NCBI RefSeq assembly: GCF_001890925.1
Contig: NZ_MLCB01000150.1
Span: forward strand, 1 to 32,520
Length of the DNA: 32,520 nucleotides
Reading direction: 5' to 3'
Origin: Planktotalea frisia
GTDB taxonomy: Bacteria; Pseudomonadota; Alphaproteobacteria; Rhodobacterales; Rhodobacteraceae
Part shown: positions 7,923 through 16,004 of the stretch, in pieces
How the letters are laid out: every line of letters starts with the position of its first letter
Numbering within the stretch: position 1 is the first letter of the stretch
The notes under the pieces: generated by a model
Seen by the model: the letters and a program-made list of their open reading frames with translations, nothing else
Databases searched by the model: none
Told to the model about the DNA's origin: nothing
Program-made: the position numbers and the translations under genes

Positions 7923-8900
7923 ATGAAAAAAATGGTAACTGGTGCAGCTGCTGCTGTCGCTCTCACGTTCGGTGCGAACGCGGCAATGGCCGATGGCCAC
8001 GCATGTGGCGACGTTTCAATCACACAAATGGACTGGGCATCTGCGGCTGTTGTAACGGCCGTTTCCAAGTTCTTGATGGAGCAGGGCTACGGTTGTTCCG
8101 TGCAGGTCGTTCCGTCCTCCACAGTTCCGGCGCTGACATCTTTGGCGGAAACAGGCGAGCCTGACATTCTGACCGAAGTCTGGGCGAACTCTACGCCAGC
8201 CTATGAGCCACTGCTTGCTGATGGCAAACTGGTCGAGCTGGGCAACGTTCTGTCCGACGGCGGCGTTGAGGCATGGTGGATCCCTGCGTATCTCGCAGAG
8301 AGTAACCCAGAGCTGACAACATGGGAGGGCATCATGGCCAATCCAGCGGCTGTTGGCGGCAAGTTCCACGATTGCCCATCGGGCTGGGCGTGTGACATCA
8401 TCAATAACAACAACCTGAAAGCGGCCAACATCGAAGGCTCCGGCCTTGAGCGCTTCCAGCACGGTTCTGGTGAAACGCTTCAGACGTCTATCGCTGCGGC
8501 GTATGACGAAAAAGCACCTTGGTTCGGTTATTATTGGGCTCCAACAGCAGTCTTGGGCAAGTACCCAATGGTTGCGGTGAAAGTGCCTGAGTACAACGCC
8601 GAAGCACACGCATGTAACGGCGACGTTGATTGCGCGACACCTGGTTTCTCTGCATATCCAGCGTCTAAAGTTGTGACAGCGGCGTCCAAGGCGTTCGTTG
8701 AAGAAAACCCAGCGATTGCTGAGTTGATGGGCAATATCTCCTTCACGAACGCTCAGATGGGCGAAGTGCTGGCATGGCGCCTCGACAACAACGCATCTTA
8801 CGACGAAGCGGCTGTGTACTTCCTCACAAACAACAAAGACGTTTGGGGTGGCTGGTTGAACGATGGCGCGAAAGAAAAGCTCGCGGCACTGCTCAAGTAA
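7923..8900 (+). CDS. ABC transporter substrate-binding protein, glycine betaine/proline class
   Basis: 325 residues from ATG 7923, preceded by AAGGGAGA at the right distance. A signal peptide (MKK, hydrophobic stretch, AMA cut after residue 23) sends it to the periplasm. The mature part is an OpuAC-type binding protein: DVSITQMDWASAAVVT at the start, then DILTEVWANSTPAYEPLL, PSGWACDIINNNNL, PWFGYYWAPTAVL and a VYFLTNNKDVWGGWL end. The many tryptophan and tyrosine residues suit a cage for quaternary-ammonium ligands (glycine betaine, choline, TMAO). Six cysteines in the mature protein could form three disulfides. It is the first gene of an import operon (binding protein, permease, ATPase), the same order as tmoXWV, but the exact substrate cannot be read from the sequence. 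Confidence 0.9.
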   Translation: MKKMVTGAAAAVALTFGANAAMADGHACGDVSITQMDWASAAVVTAVSKFLMEQGYGCSVQVVPSSTVPALTSLAETGEPDILTEVWANSTPAYEPLLADGKLVELGNVLSDGGVEAWWIPAYLAESNPELTTWEGIMANPAAVGGKFHDCPSGWACDIINNNNLKAANIEGSGLERFQHGSGETLQTSIAAAYDEKAPWFGYYWAPTAVLGKYPMVAVKVPEYNAEAHACNGDVDCATPGFSAYPASKVVTAASKAFVEENPAIAELMGNISFTNAQMGEVLAWRLDNNASYDEAAVYFLTNNKDVWGGWLNDGAKEKLAALLK

Positions 8901-8917
8901 GCTGAACGACACGACAG

Positions 8918-8950
8918 AAGCCTTCCCGCATTTTCGGCGGGGGGGCTTTT
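8918..8950 (+). terminator. hairpin/terminator between binding-protein and permease genes
   Basis: AAGCCTTCCCGC (8918-8929) pairs with GCGGGGGGGCTT (8937-8948), a 12-bp stem with two adjacent T-G pairs and a 7-base loop, ending in TTTT (8947-8950). It starts 17 bases after the binding-protein stop codon. It probably stops part of the transcription or shields the 3' end of the binding-protein message, giving more binding protein than membrane components. Confidence 0.8.
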
Positions 8951-8998
8951 CTATTTATAAGAATAATAAAATCTTCAAGGGACTGGGGAGAGATACAA

Positions 8999-10027
8999 AT
9001 GGCCTTTTATGACGGTGTTTTCAAAGCACTAGGCCTGTCAGATTGGTGTGGCGCGGAAGCATCCAGCGCCCCAATGTCGATGGCAGATTTGCTTGCACAA
9101 AGCAGTGGTGAAGAAACCAAGGGCGAGTTTTTTCCGTTTCCCTCCCTCGATAATCTCAATGAAAGCTGCTCTGGCATCATCCAATCGCGCGATGTGACCA
9201 AGGGTATCGAAGAAGGGTTTTTGGCGGCGAAGCCAGTTCTCAAATCCATTCTCGATCCTATCACGCAGCCGCTAAGCTGGCTTTTGGACGGTGCGCTTTG
9301 GACCTTTGCAGAGACGCCTTGGTTCATAATGGTGCCAATTCTCGTGGCGATTTCATGGTATGCGTCGCGCTCTGTTGGTGTGACCATCTTTGTCGCTTTC
9401 TCAATCTTCTTGCTGGGGCTTGTTGATCATTATGACGTGGCCATGCAGACGCTCTCGATCATCTTTGTGTGTACAGGAATATCCGTCATGCTTGGGGTGC
9501 CTATCGGTATCGCGATGTCCAAATCGGATCGATTGCAACGCTCTGTTGTGCCTGTGCTTGACCTGCTGCAAACCTTGCCGACCTTTGTTTATCTGATCCC
9601 GCTGATCTTCTTGTTCTCGGTGACAGAGTCCAAACTTTATGGAATTGCGATTATCCTATATGCGATTGTCCCTGTGGTGCGTTTGACGGACCTTGGTATT
9701 CGCCTTGTGGATCAAGATGTGATCGAGGCGGCAAATGCGTTCGGTATGAATTCTCGCCAAAAGCTGATGGGGGTCGAGTTACCCCTCGCGCTGCCAAACA
9801 TTATGGCGGGCATCAACCAAACGATCATGATGAGCCTTGCGATGGTTGTTATCGCCTCTCTCGTTTCGGCACCGGGTCTTGGTGTGAACGTTCTTCGCGG
9901 TATTCGAAACCTTGAATTGGGTGTCGGAATTGTTGCGGGTATTGGCATTGTTCTGCTGGCTGTCATCTTGGACCGTGTGTCCAAGGCGGCGCTGACACGG
10001 GTCGATATGACCCGCGTGAAACACTAA
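8999..10027 (+). CDS. ABC transporter permease, glycine betaine/proline class
   Basis: 342 residues with GGGGAG at a good distance before ATG 8999. About 95 soluble residues come first, as in ProW-type permeases, then several hydrophobic membrane segments (from TPWFIMVPILVAISW onward). The cytoplasmic EAA loop EAANAFGMNSRQKLMGVELP is the coupling site for the ATPase. The domain is the BPD_transp_1 (MetI-like) fold. The single permease would form a homodimer with the ATPase encoded 13 bases downstream, importing the osmolyte-type ligand delivered by the binding protein upstream. An intrinsic hairpin separates it from that gene, so its expression is likely lower. Confidence 0.92.
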   Translation: MAFYDGVFKALGLSDWCGAEASSAPMSMADLLAQSSGEETKGEFFPFPSLDNLNESCSGIIQSRDVTKGIEEGFLAAKPVLKSILDPITQPLSWLLDGALWTFAETPWFIMVPILVAISWYASRSVGVTIFVAFSIFLLGLVDHYDVAMQTLSIIFVCTGISVMLGVPIGIAMSKSDRLQRSVVPVLDLLQTLPTFVYLIPLIFLFSVTESKLYGIAIILYAIVPVVRLTDLGIRLVDQDVIEAANAFGMNSRQKLMGVELPLALPNIMAGINQTIMMSLAMVVIASLVSAPGLGVNVLRGIRNLELGVGIVAGIGIVLLAVILDRVSKAALTRVDMTRVKH

Positions 10028-10040
10028 GGAGGTCGGAGCA

Positions 10041-11084
10041 ATGGCAAACGAACCCAAAGTCCGTCTTCGCGGTCTGTTCAAAATCTTTGGCCCAAAGGAC
10101 AAAGAAGTGTTGCAACATGTCAAAGAGGGCATGGGCAAAGAAGACTTGCTGGAACAGCATCAGCATGTGCTGGGTCTGCAAGACATCAACGTCGACATGC
10201 AAGCGGGCGAGATCACCGTTGTGATGGGCCTGTCCGGTTCTGGTAAATCGACGCTTATCCGTCACCTCAACCGTTTGATTGAACCCACTGCGGGCGAGAT
10301 CTTGGTGGACGGTGTCGACGTCATGAAGCTCTCGGAAACAGAGCTGCGCGAAGTGCGTCAGACCAAGATGTCGATGGTCTTTCAGAAGTTCGCTTTGCTA
10401 CCGCATCGTACAGTTCAACAAAACGCAGCGATGGCGCTTAAGGTGCGTGGCTCTGATGAGGAAACGCAAAATACAGAAGCGCGCAAATGGCTCGCGCGGG
10501 TTGGCCTGCAAGGCTACGAGGATCGCTATCCTGCGCAGCTATCGGGTGGCATGCAGCAACGTGTGGGTATTGCGCGTGCGTTGACGGCGAACACCGATAT
10601 CATGCTAATGGACGAAGCGTTTTCGGCGCTCGATCCGCTTATCCGTACAGACATGCAGAACCTTTTGCTCGAACTTCAGGACGAGCTGCAAAAGACCATC
10701 GTCTTCATCACACACGACCTTGATGAAGCGCTGAAACTTGCCGATCATCTGGTTATCCTGAAAGACGGGGCAGTGGTGCAGCAGGGCGAACCGCAAGGCA
10801 TTCTGATGAACCCGTGTGATCCCTACATCGAGGACTTCGTCAGCGATATCAATCGCGCGCGGGTCTTGCGTGTGAAGTCGGTGATGGCGCCTTTGAAGGG
10901 CACTGAATTCGCGGGCGATGTGGATATCGGTGACAATCTTGAGTCTCTGATTGCGCGCTCTGAAGGTGATACAACGCTGCACTACCGCGTCATGGAAGGC
11001 GACACGCCAGTGGGTGAATTGCACATGCGCGATCTGGTCAAAGCATTGGTGCCGCGCCTGTCCTCAACTGAGGCTGCTGAATAA
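10041..11084 (+). CDS. ABC transporter ATP-binding protein, glycine betaine/proline class
   Basis: 347 residues. The Shine-Dalgarno is near-perfect (AAGGAGGT, 10026-10033, overlapping the stop codon of the permease gene). Walker A is GLSGSGKST (63-71); the Q-loop (MVFQKFALLPHRTV), signature LSGGMQQR, Walker B IMLMDEAFSALD and switch-histidine segment FITHDLDEA are all intact. The long N-terminal extension before the nucleotide-binding domain and the FVSDINRARVL linker are characteristic of ProV/OpuAA proteins. The C-terminal region (about 270-340) is shorter than a full tandem CBS module, so osmotic gating through CBS domains is doubtful. It energises the import of the operon's substrate. Confidence 0.93.
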   Translation: MANEPKVRLRGLFKIFGPKDKEVLQHVKEGMGKEDLLEQHQHVLGLQDINVDMQAGEITVVMGLSGSGKSTLIRHLNRLIEPTAGEILVDGVDVMKLSETELREVRQTKMSMVFQKFALLPHRTVQQNAAMALKVRGSDEETQNTEARKWLARVGLQGYEDRYPAQLSGGMQQRVGIARALTANTDIMLMDEAFSALDPLIRTDMQNLLLELQDELQKTIVFITHDLDEALKLADHLVILKDGAVVQQGEPQGILMNPCDPYIEDFVSDINRARVLRVKSVMAPLKGTEFAGDVDIGDNLESLIARSEGDTTLHYRVMEGDTPVGELHMRDLVKALVPRLSSTEAAE

Positions 11085-11090
11085 AATCAC

Positions 11091-11121
11091 AAAAGTAACG
11101 CGTTTTAGGCGCGTTGCTTTT
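11091..11121 (+). terminator. terminator of the ABC importer operon
   Basis: AAAAGTAACGCG (11091-11102) pairs with CGCGTTGCTTTT (11110-11121), a 12-bp stem with one G-T pair and a 7-base loop, ending in TTTT. It begins 6 bases after the ATPase stop. The A-rich left arm and T-rich right arm make it usable in both directions. Confidence 0.8.
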
Positions 11122-11161
11122 ACCCATCTCACAATCGAATGCGCGATAGGGGCCGCTCAGA

Positions 11162-11578
11162 ATGATAGCTTATGTCACCGTCGGTGCAGATGATATCGTC
11201 AGTGCGAAGCGGTTTTATGGATCGTTTCTACCCGCGCTTGGCTATGGGTTTAAAGAAGGTGCGGAAGGGCTCAGCTACGCACTTCCTGTGCCAGAGGGCG
11301 AACGCCCATTGCTGCCAGATTTCTACGTCAAACCTACATATAACGGTCAGCCCGCCACCGCAGGTAATGGCACGATGATCGCTTTTGAAGCGGATACACA
11401 TGCGCAAGTGCGCGCATTGCACGCGGCCGCGCTTGCCGCTGGCGGTATCGACGAAGGTCAGCCGGGGTTTCGCGCGTCTTATGGGCCGAATTTCTACGTG
11501 GGTTATCTGCGCGACCCGCAAGGCAACAAGATCGCTTTGCTGTGTAACAACCCTGATGAACCTAGCCGCGACGACTAA
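11162..11578 (+). CDS. VOC-family (glyoxalase/bleomycin-resistance fold) protein
   Basis: 138 residues, the usual size of a single VOC-domain protein with two beta-alpha-beta-beta-beta modules. It opens IAYVTVGADDIVSAKRFYGS, the typical first strand and helix, and ends YLRDPQGNKIALLC, where the family usually has 'D-P-x-G-N-x-x-x-L'. Family members are metal-dependent lyases, isomerases or dioxygenases, or metal-free binding proteins; the reaction here is unknown. Start at ATG 11162; no strong Shine-Dalgarno is visible. A terminator separates it from the ABC operon. Its stop codon overlaps that of the convergent desaturase gene (CTAA at 11575-11578). Confidence 0.85.
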   Translation: MIAYVTVGADDIVSAKRFYGSFLPALGYGFKEGAEGLSYALPVPEGERPLLPDFYVKPTYNGQPATAGNGTMIAFEADTHAQVRALHAAALAAGGIDEGQPGFRASYGPNFYVGYLRDPQGNKIALLCNNPDEPSRDD

Positions 11579-12480
11579 GTCTCGATCACACTGCGCGCGA
11601 AATCGCGGTTAAAGCGGGCATAGCCCTCATCCAGATGCTTGATATGCGCCTGTGTGTGTTGATGAAACTCTGGCAGTTTATGAAACGGAACAGAGGGATA
11701 GGCGTGATGCTCGACGTGATAGGGCATGTTCCACGCAATGAAGCGCACGACGCGATTGGTTAGCGTGGTCCGCGTGTTCTCTAGCATCGATGGTACGTGC
11801 TCGCACTGTGCATGTTCAGCGAGCAAGTAGGCACGTAAGAACGGCCCCCCAAGCAGGATCGGCAGCAACCAAATTTCGATCAAAAGCGTGCTTTGAAAGG
11901 CTAGGCTAAGGACGATCAGCACCCCATAACGTGCCAGTTGAATGCGTGCTTCGCGCATCACCTTAGCTTTGCCGCGCGCGGGGACGTAAGAGTCTTCATT
12001 GGGTATAAACGCATTGCGCCAAAGCGTCAGCGCGCGATCCCGCCAATCGGGCAGGCCAGAGAGATAAGTGAGATACTCCCAAAGCGTCTGCGGCTTTGCA
12101 CTTTGCAATTCAGGATCGTGTTCAGAGTCATGGGTGTAGCGATGATGCGCGAAGTGGAAATAGCGAAACCACTCGGGGCCGAGAAGCGTCAGAAACCCGC
12201 AAAGACGACCGACCCAAATGTTCAAAGCGTCGGTTTTGAAGGGCGTGCGGTGTACCGTCTCGTGCAGCAGGGTGAAGAGAAAACAGATCAAGATGCCCAG
12301 CATCAGTGTGAGAAGCGCCTGAAAGGGTGCGCCGAATGTAATCAGTGCAGCCAAAGCGATAATGCTGCCGAAGTGCCATGCGAAGCGGATTAACCCGTCG
12401 CGATCATTTTGCGCCAAGAGGGATCGACGCTCTTCACTGCTTAGACTGGCAATGAGCGTCTTATGATCAAACTCTGGCAA
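11575..12480 (-). CDS. membrane fatty acid desaturase
   Basis: 301 residues with the three histidine boxes of the membrane di-iron desaturase/hydroxylase family: HETVH (73-77), HFAHH (109-113) and HVEHH (255-259). Hydrophobic pairs lie around residues 33-70 and 185-215. These enzymes use a di-iron centre, O2 and electrons from a ferredoxin or reductase to desaturate or hydroxylate lipid acyl chains in the membrane; the substrate here cannot be read. The only plausible start is TTG at 12480, with AGAGG (12490-12486) overlapping the xylA stop codon. The gene therefore sits 8 bases after xylA and is probably co-transcribed with the xylose genes, an unexpected partner. A related carotenoid-modifying enzyme is an alternative. 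Confidence 0.87.
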   Translation of the reverse strand: MPEFDHKTLIASLSSEERRSLLAQNDRDGLIRFAWHFGSIIALAALITFGAPFQALLTLMLGILICFLFTLLHETVHRTPFKTDALNIWVGRLCGFLTLLGPEWFRYFHFAHHRYTHDSEHDPELQSAKPQTLWEYLTYLSGLPDWRDRALTLWRNAFIPNEDSYVPARGKAKVMREARIQLARYGVLIVLSLAFQSTLLIEIWLLPILLGGPFLRAYLLAEHAQCEHVPSMLENTRTTLTNRVVRFIAWNMPYHVEHHAYPSVPFHKLPEFHQHTQAHIKHLDEGYARFNRDFARSVIET

Positions 12481-12488
12481 GCGAGCCT

Positions 12489-13790
12489 CTAAAGGTAACG
12501 GTTAACAAGGTTCTCCAGACGTTCCTGACGACCAGATTGCGGCTGTGGATCAAGCCCCTTTGCCAGCACATCGTCATGGATAGTGCCAAGATCGCTATTG
12601 AGCAACGCCTTGCCACCAGAGCTATCCCAGCCAGCATAACGTGCATCGCGCGCGGCTTCTAACTTGCCATCTTCCAACATTGCCGCCGCCGCTTTGAAGC
12701 CCGCAGCACAAGCGTCCATACCACCCACATGCGCGAGGATCAAATCCTCTGGATCAAGCGACTGTCGGCGCAGCTTGGCGTCGAAATTCGTACCACCGGT
12801 TTTGAAACCACCCGCGCGCAGTACTTCGTAATAAGCCAGCGTCATCTCTGGCACGTTGTTTGGAAATTGATCGGTGTCCCAGCCAGATTGGTAATCGTTG
12901 CGGTTCATGTCGATAGACCCAAAGATGTCCAACTCACGCGCCATGGCGAGTTCATGCTCAAACGAATGGCCTGCCAAAATCGCATGGCCTTGCTCGATAT
13001 TCACCTGAACTTCGCCTTCAAGACCAAAGTCCTTGAGGAAGCCGTAAACAGTGGCAACGTCATAGTCATATTGGTGCTTTGTCGGTTCTTGTGGCTTGGG
13101 CTCGATCAGGATCGCACCTTTGAAGCCCATCTTGTGTTTGTAATCCACGACCATCTGCAACATGCGTCCCGCTTGCTGACGCTCGCGCCCCATGTCGGTG
13201 TTAAGCAGTGTTTCATACCCTTCGCGACCGCCCCAAAGAACGTAGTTTTCGCCCCCAAGTTTGATCGTCGCATCCATACAGGTTTTGATTGTCGCGGCGG
13301 AGTAGGCGAAAATGTCGGGATCAGGGTTCGTGGCAGCACCCGACATAAAGCGACGGTGCGAAAACAGGTTGGCGGTGCCCCAAAGCAATTTCACGCCAGT
13401 CTCGTCCATCTTCTGGGCGAAGTAGTCTACGATGGCTTCCAGATTGCGCGTGGTTTCTGCGAAATCAGCCCCTTCAGGGCGCACATCTGCATCGTGGAAG
13501 CAAAAATAAGGGACGTTCAGGATTTGAAACATCTCGAAGGCCACATCGGCCTTCATCTTGGCCAACTCCATCGTGTCACCGAACCAGGGGCGCTCTAAAG
13601 TTTGCCCACCAAAGGGGTCGCCGCTGGGCCACGCGAAGGAATGCCAATAGGCTGCGGCAAAGCGCAGATGCTCGCTCATTGGCTTGCCCATGATCACTTC
13701 ATCAGGGTTATAATGGCGGAATGCGAAGTCATTATCGCTCTCGCGGCCCTCGTATTTGATCGCAGGGATACCTTTGAAAAAGTCGGTCAT
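12489..13790 (-). CDS. xylA: xylose isomerase
   Basis: 433 residues, the length of class II xylose isomerases. It converts D-xylose to D-xylulose using two divalent metals. The catalytic-His segment [12 protein letters not shown], the [15 protein letters not shown] motif, the metal-site segments [16 protein letters not shown] and [19 protein letters not shown], and [20 protein letters not shown] are all present. The ATG follows the xylB stop codon by one base, and the AAAGGA ribosome binding site lies inside the end of xylB, so the two are translationally coupled. Substrate supply comes from the xylose ABC genes upstream; the product goes to xylulokinase. Confidence 0.98.
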   Translation of the reverse strand: MTDFFKGIPAIKYEGRESDNDFAFRHYNPDEVIMGKPMSEHLRFAAAYWHSFAWPSGDPFGGQTLERPWFGDTMELAKMKADVAFEMFQILNVPYFCFHDADVRPEGADFAETTRNLEAIVDYFAQKMDETGVKLLWGTANLFSHRRFMSGAATNPDPDIFAYSAATIKTCMDATIKLGGENYVLWGGREGYETLLNTDMGRERQQAGRMLQMVVDYKHKMGFKGAILIEPKPQEPTKHQYDYDVATVYGFLKDFGLEGEVQVNIEQGHAILAGHSFEHELAMARELDIFGSIDMNRNDYQSGWDTDQFPNNVPEMTLAYYEVLRAGGFKTGGTNFDAKLRRQSLDPEDLILAHVGGMDACAAGFKAAAAMLEDGKLEAARDARYAGWDSSGGKALLNSDLGTIHDDVLAKGLDPQPQSGRQERLENLVNRYL

Positions 13791-13791
13791 G

Positions 13792-15228
13792 TTAGAGGTC
13801 CTTTAGAGCGGAATAAGCCGCGCGGTAGCGCGCATGTGTATCGGTGAACGCAGCGATATGCGCGCTCTGTGGTTCGATGGCTTTCTCAATCGGCGGCAGG
13901 GTCGCAATCTCGATGCCAGCACCGCTCGCGGCCATCATGCCAAGGCGTGCAGCGCCAAGCGCGGCGCCGAAATCACCCGCTTGGGGTAGCATAAGGGGCA
14001 GGTTCAAAGTGGTCGCGATCGCGCTGAGCCAATAGTCGGACTTCGCACCGCCACCAAGCGCAAGCGCGCGTTCAATGACCGTGCCTGTGGAGCGCAAAGC
14101 GTCATGGCAGTCGGCAAAGGCGAAGGTCACCCCTTCGAGCACAGCGCGCGCAGCTTCTTTTGCGTCCGTGGCCTGATCCAAGTGAAGGAACTGCCCGCGC
14201 ATCGCAGGATTGTTGTGAGGCGTGCGCTCGCCACCCAGATAGGGCAGGAAGAGCGTGCGCGCAGGGGCTTGGAGCGGGCCGAGATCTGAGGTTAAGTCAG
14301 ATGCACTTTGTCCTGTAAGCCGCGAAAGCCATTGCAGGGCGTCGGTCGCCGCTAGGATCACACCCATCTGGTGCCATGTATCAGGGAGCGCGTGACAAAA
14401 CGTGTGCACAGCACTGGCCGCGTCGGGTTGATAGGCATCAGAAGCGGCGAAGAGAACGCCCGACGTGCCAAGCGAAACGAAAGCATCGCCTTTGCTCACA
14501 ACACCCGCGCCGATGGCGGAGGCAGCATTGTCACCGCCTCCGCCCGCCACGACGACACCCTTGGGGAGACCCCAATCTTGGGCAAGGGCGTCTAACAATG
14601 TGCCAGAACTCTGCGATCCTTCGACAAGACGCGGCATATGTGAGCGATCAAGATCACAGGCGTTTAGCAGATCATCGGACCAATCGCGCTTGGCCACATC
14701 CAGCCAGCTTGTGCCCGCAGCGTCAGACATTTCGGCGACATGGTCGCCGATCAACAAAAGGCGCAGGTAGTCTTTTGGCAGCAGGACCTTCGCGAGTTTA
14801 GCGAAATTCTTAGGCTCGTTGTTCTTGACCCAAACGGTTTTGGGCGCGGTGAAGCCTGCAAAGACGATATTGCCGGAGAGGTCGCGAAACTGCGGATCAC
14901 TATCTAGTGCGCTGGCCTCATCAGCAGAGCGTGTGTCGTTCCAAAGGATGCAAGGGCGCAGCACTTTGTCAGCATCGTCCAGCAAGGTCGCGCCGTGCAT
15001 ATGCCCAGCCAAACCAATGCCGCGCACAGCGGAAAGATCAGTCTGCGCAGCAAGGGATTTCATTGCCAAATCAGTCGCGGCGAACCATTGGCTCGGGTCT
15101 TGCTCTGACCAGCCATCTTGCGGGCGCGATACGGTCAAGGGGACCGCATGCTCCGCAAGAATGCTCTGATCGTCATCGATCAGAATTGCCTTCAACGAAG
15201 ACGTGCCAAGATCAAGCCCGATGTACAT
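13792..15228 (-). CDS. xylB: xylulokinase
   Basis: 478 residues of the FGGY sugar-kinase family. The N-terminal ATPase motif [18 protein letters not shown], the [13 protein letters not shown] segment near the active site and the C-terminal phosphate loop region [17 protein letters not shown] and LGTSG are clear, as is [11 protein letters not shown]. It phosphorylates D-xylulose to xylulose 5-phosphate for the pentose phosphate pathway. Its ATG begins on the base after the stop codon of the ATPase gene upstream, so translation is coupled. The context (xylA directly downstream) supports xylulokinase over other FGGY kinases. Confidence 0.97.
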   Translation of the reverse strand: MYIGLDLGTSSLKAILIDDDQSILAEHAVPLTVSRPQDGWSEQDPSQWFAATDLAMKSLAAQTDLSAVRGIGLAGHMHGATLLDDADKVLRPCILWNDTRSADEASALDSDPQFRDLSGNIVFAGFTAPKTVWVKNNEPKNFAKLAKVLLPKDYLRLLLIGDHVAEMSDAAGTSWLDVAKRDWSDDLLNACDLDRSHMPRLVEGSQSSGTLLDALAQDWGLPKGVVVAGGGGDNAASAIGAGVVSKGDAFVSLGTSGVLFAASDAYQPDAASAVHTFCHALPDTWHQMGVILAATDALQWLSRLTGQSASDLTSDLGPLQAPARTLFLPYLGGERTPHNNPAMRGQFLHLDQATDAKEAARAVLEGVTFAFADCHDALRSTGTVIERALALGGGAKSDYWLSAIATTLNLPLMLPQAGDFGAALGAARLGMMAASGAGIEIATLPPIEKAIEPQSAHIAAFTDTHARYRAAYSALKDL

Positions 15229-15993
15229 TTAGGCCGCCGCTTTTGGGTTTTTGCCCATGATGATCATTGAGAGGATATCATCCTCAGTTACATCTTCGAC
15301 GCGCTCATTGCCGATCAATTGACCGTTTTTCATAACCGCAACACGATCACAGAGATCCATCATTTCTCGCGTATCATGGCTGATAAGGAAAATCCCGAGG
15401 CCCTGATTTTTCAGCTCTTTGATGAGCGATGCAACCATTTCTGTTTCATGGACACCAAGCGCAGCTGTAGGTTCATCCATGATGAGAATGCGCGCATTGA
15501 AATAGACCGCACGCGCAATCGCGACAGATTGACGTTGACCGCCGGACAAGGCCGAGACAGGTTCTTTGAACTTTTTGAAATTCGGGTTAAGGCGCGCTAT
15601 GATTTTGCGTGTTTCAGCCTCCATCTGACCGTCGTCTAGAAAGCCTAAAGGCGTGGTGATTTCGCGACCCAAGAACAGATTGCTCGCCGCATCTAGGTTA
15701 TCTGCAAGCGCGAGAGTTTGGTAAATCGTCTCGATGTTCAGATCGCGGCTGTCGCGCGGGCTGTTGATTGTCGCGGGCTGGCCATCAACATAAAACTTAC
15801 CGCTATCGGCTTGGTATGCGCCCGAAAGACATTTGATAAGCGTCGATTTGCCCGCTCCGTTGTGGCCCAAAAGGCCAACAACTTCGCCCGGATAGAGATC
15901 AAGCGACACACCATCGACAGCGCGAATACCACCGAAGGAAATCGAGATATCACGCATTTCAACAAGCGGGGTTCCTGTGCGTTCGTTAGTCAT
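15229..15993 (-). CDS. xylG: xylose ABC transporter ATP-binding protein, single-domain
   Basis: 254 residues from ATG 15993, preceded by AGGGG; an in-frame TTG two codons earlier is unlikely. It holds one complete nucleotide-binding domain: Walker A GHNGAGKST, a Q-loop with IETIYQTLALADNL, signature LSGGQRQSV, Walker B ILIMDEPTAALG and the switch histidine in LISHD. Classical E. coli XylG has two such domains of about 500 residues in total; this protein has one, as in fructose-type (FrcA-like) importers, so two copies should pair with the permease. It lies 11 bases after the permease gene and directly abuts xylB. The xylose assignment is from the operon context. Confidence 0.9.
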   Translation of the reverse strand: MTNERTGTPLVEMRDISISFGGIRAVDGVSLDLYPGEVVGLLGHNGAGKSTLIKCLSGAYQADSGKFYVDGQPATINSPRDSRDLNIETIYQTLALADNLDAASNLFLGREITTPLGFLDDGQMEAETRKIIARLNPNFKKFKEPVSALSGGQRQSVAIARAVYFNARILIMDEPTAALGVHETEMVASLIKELKNQGLGIFLISHDTREMMDLCDRVAVMKNGQLIGNERVEDVTEDDILSMIIMGKNPKAAA

Positions 15994-16004
15994 TGTCAAA
16001 ACCC

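Noticed and set aside
8016-8912. Long open frame on the minus strand across the binding-protein gene (298 codons)
   Set aside because: Cys/Arg-rich translation with no family resemblance; it is a shadow of the real gene, which has a signal peptide and ribosome binding site.
7923-11084. Naming the importer tmoXWV (TMAO transporter) or proXWV
   Set aside because: Gene order and family fit, but no trimethylamine or betaine catabolic genes are nearby, and binding-pocket residues could not be assigned with confidence.
12729-13598. Long plus-strand open frame inside xylA (289 codons)
   Set aside because: Antisense to xylose isomerase, with no recognisable features and no ribosome binding site.
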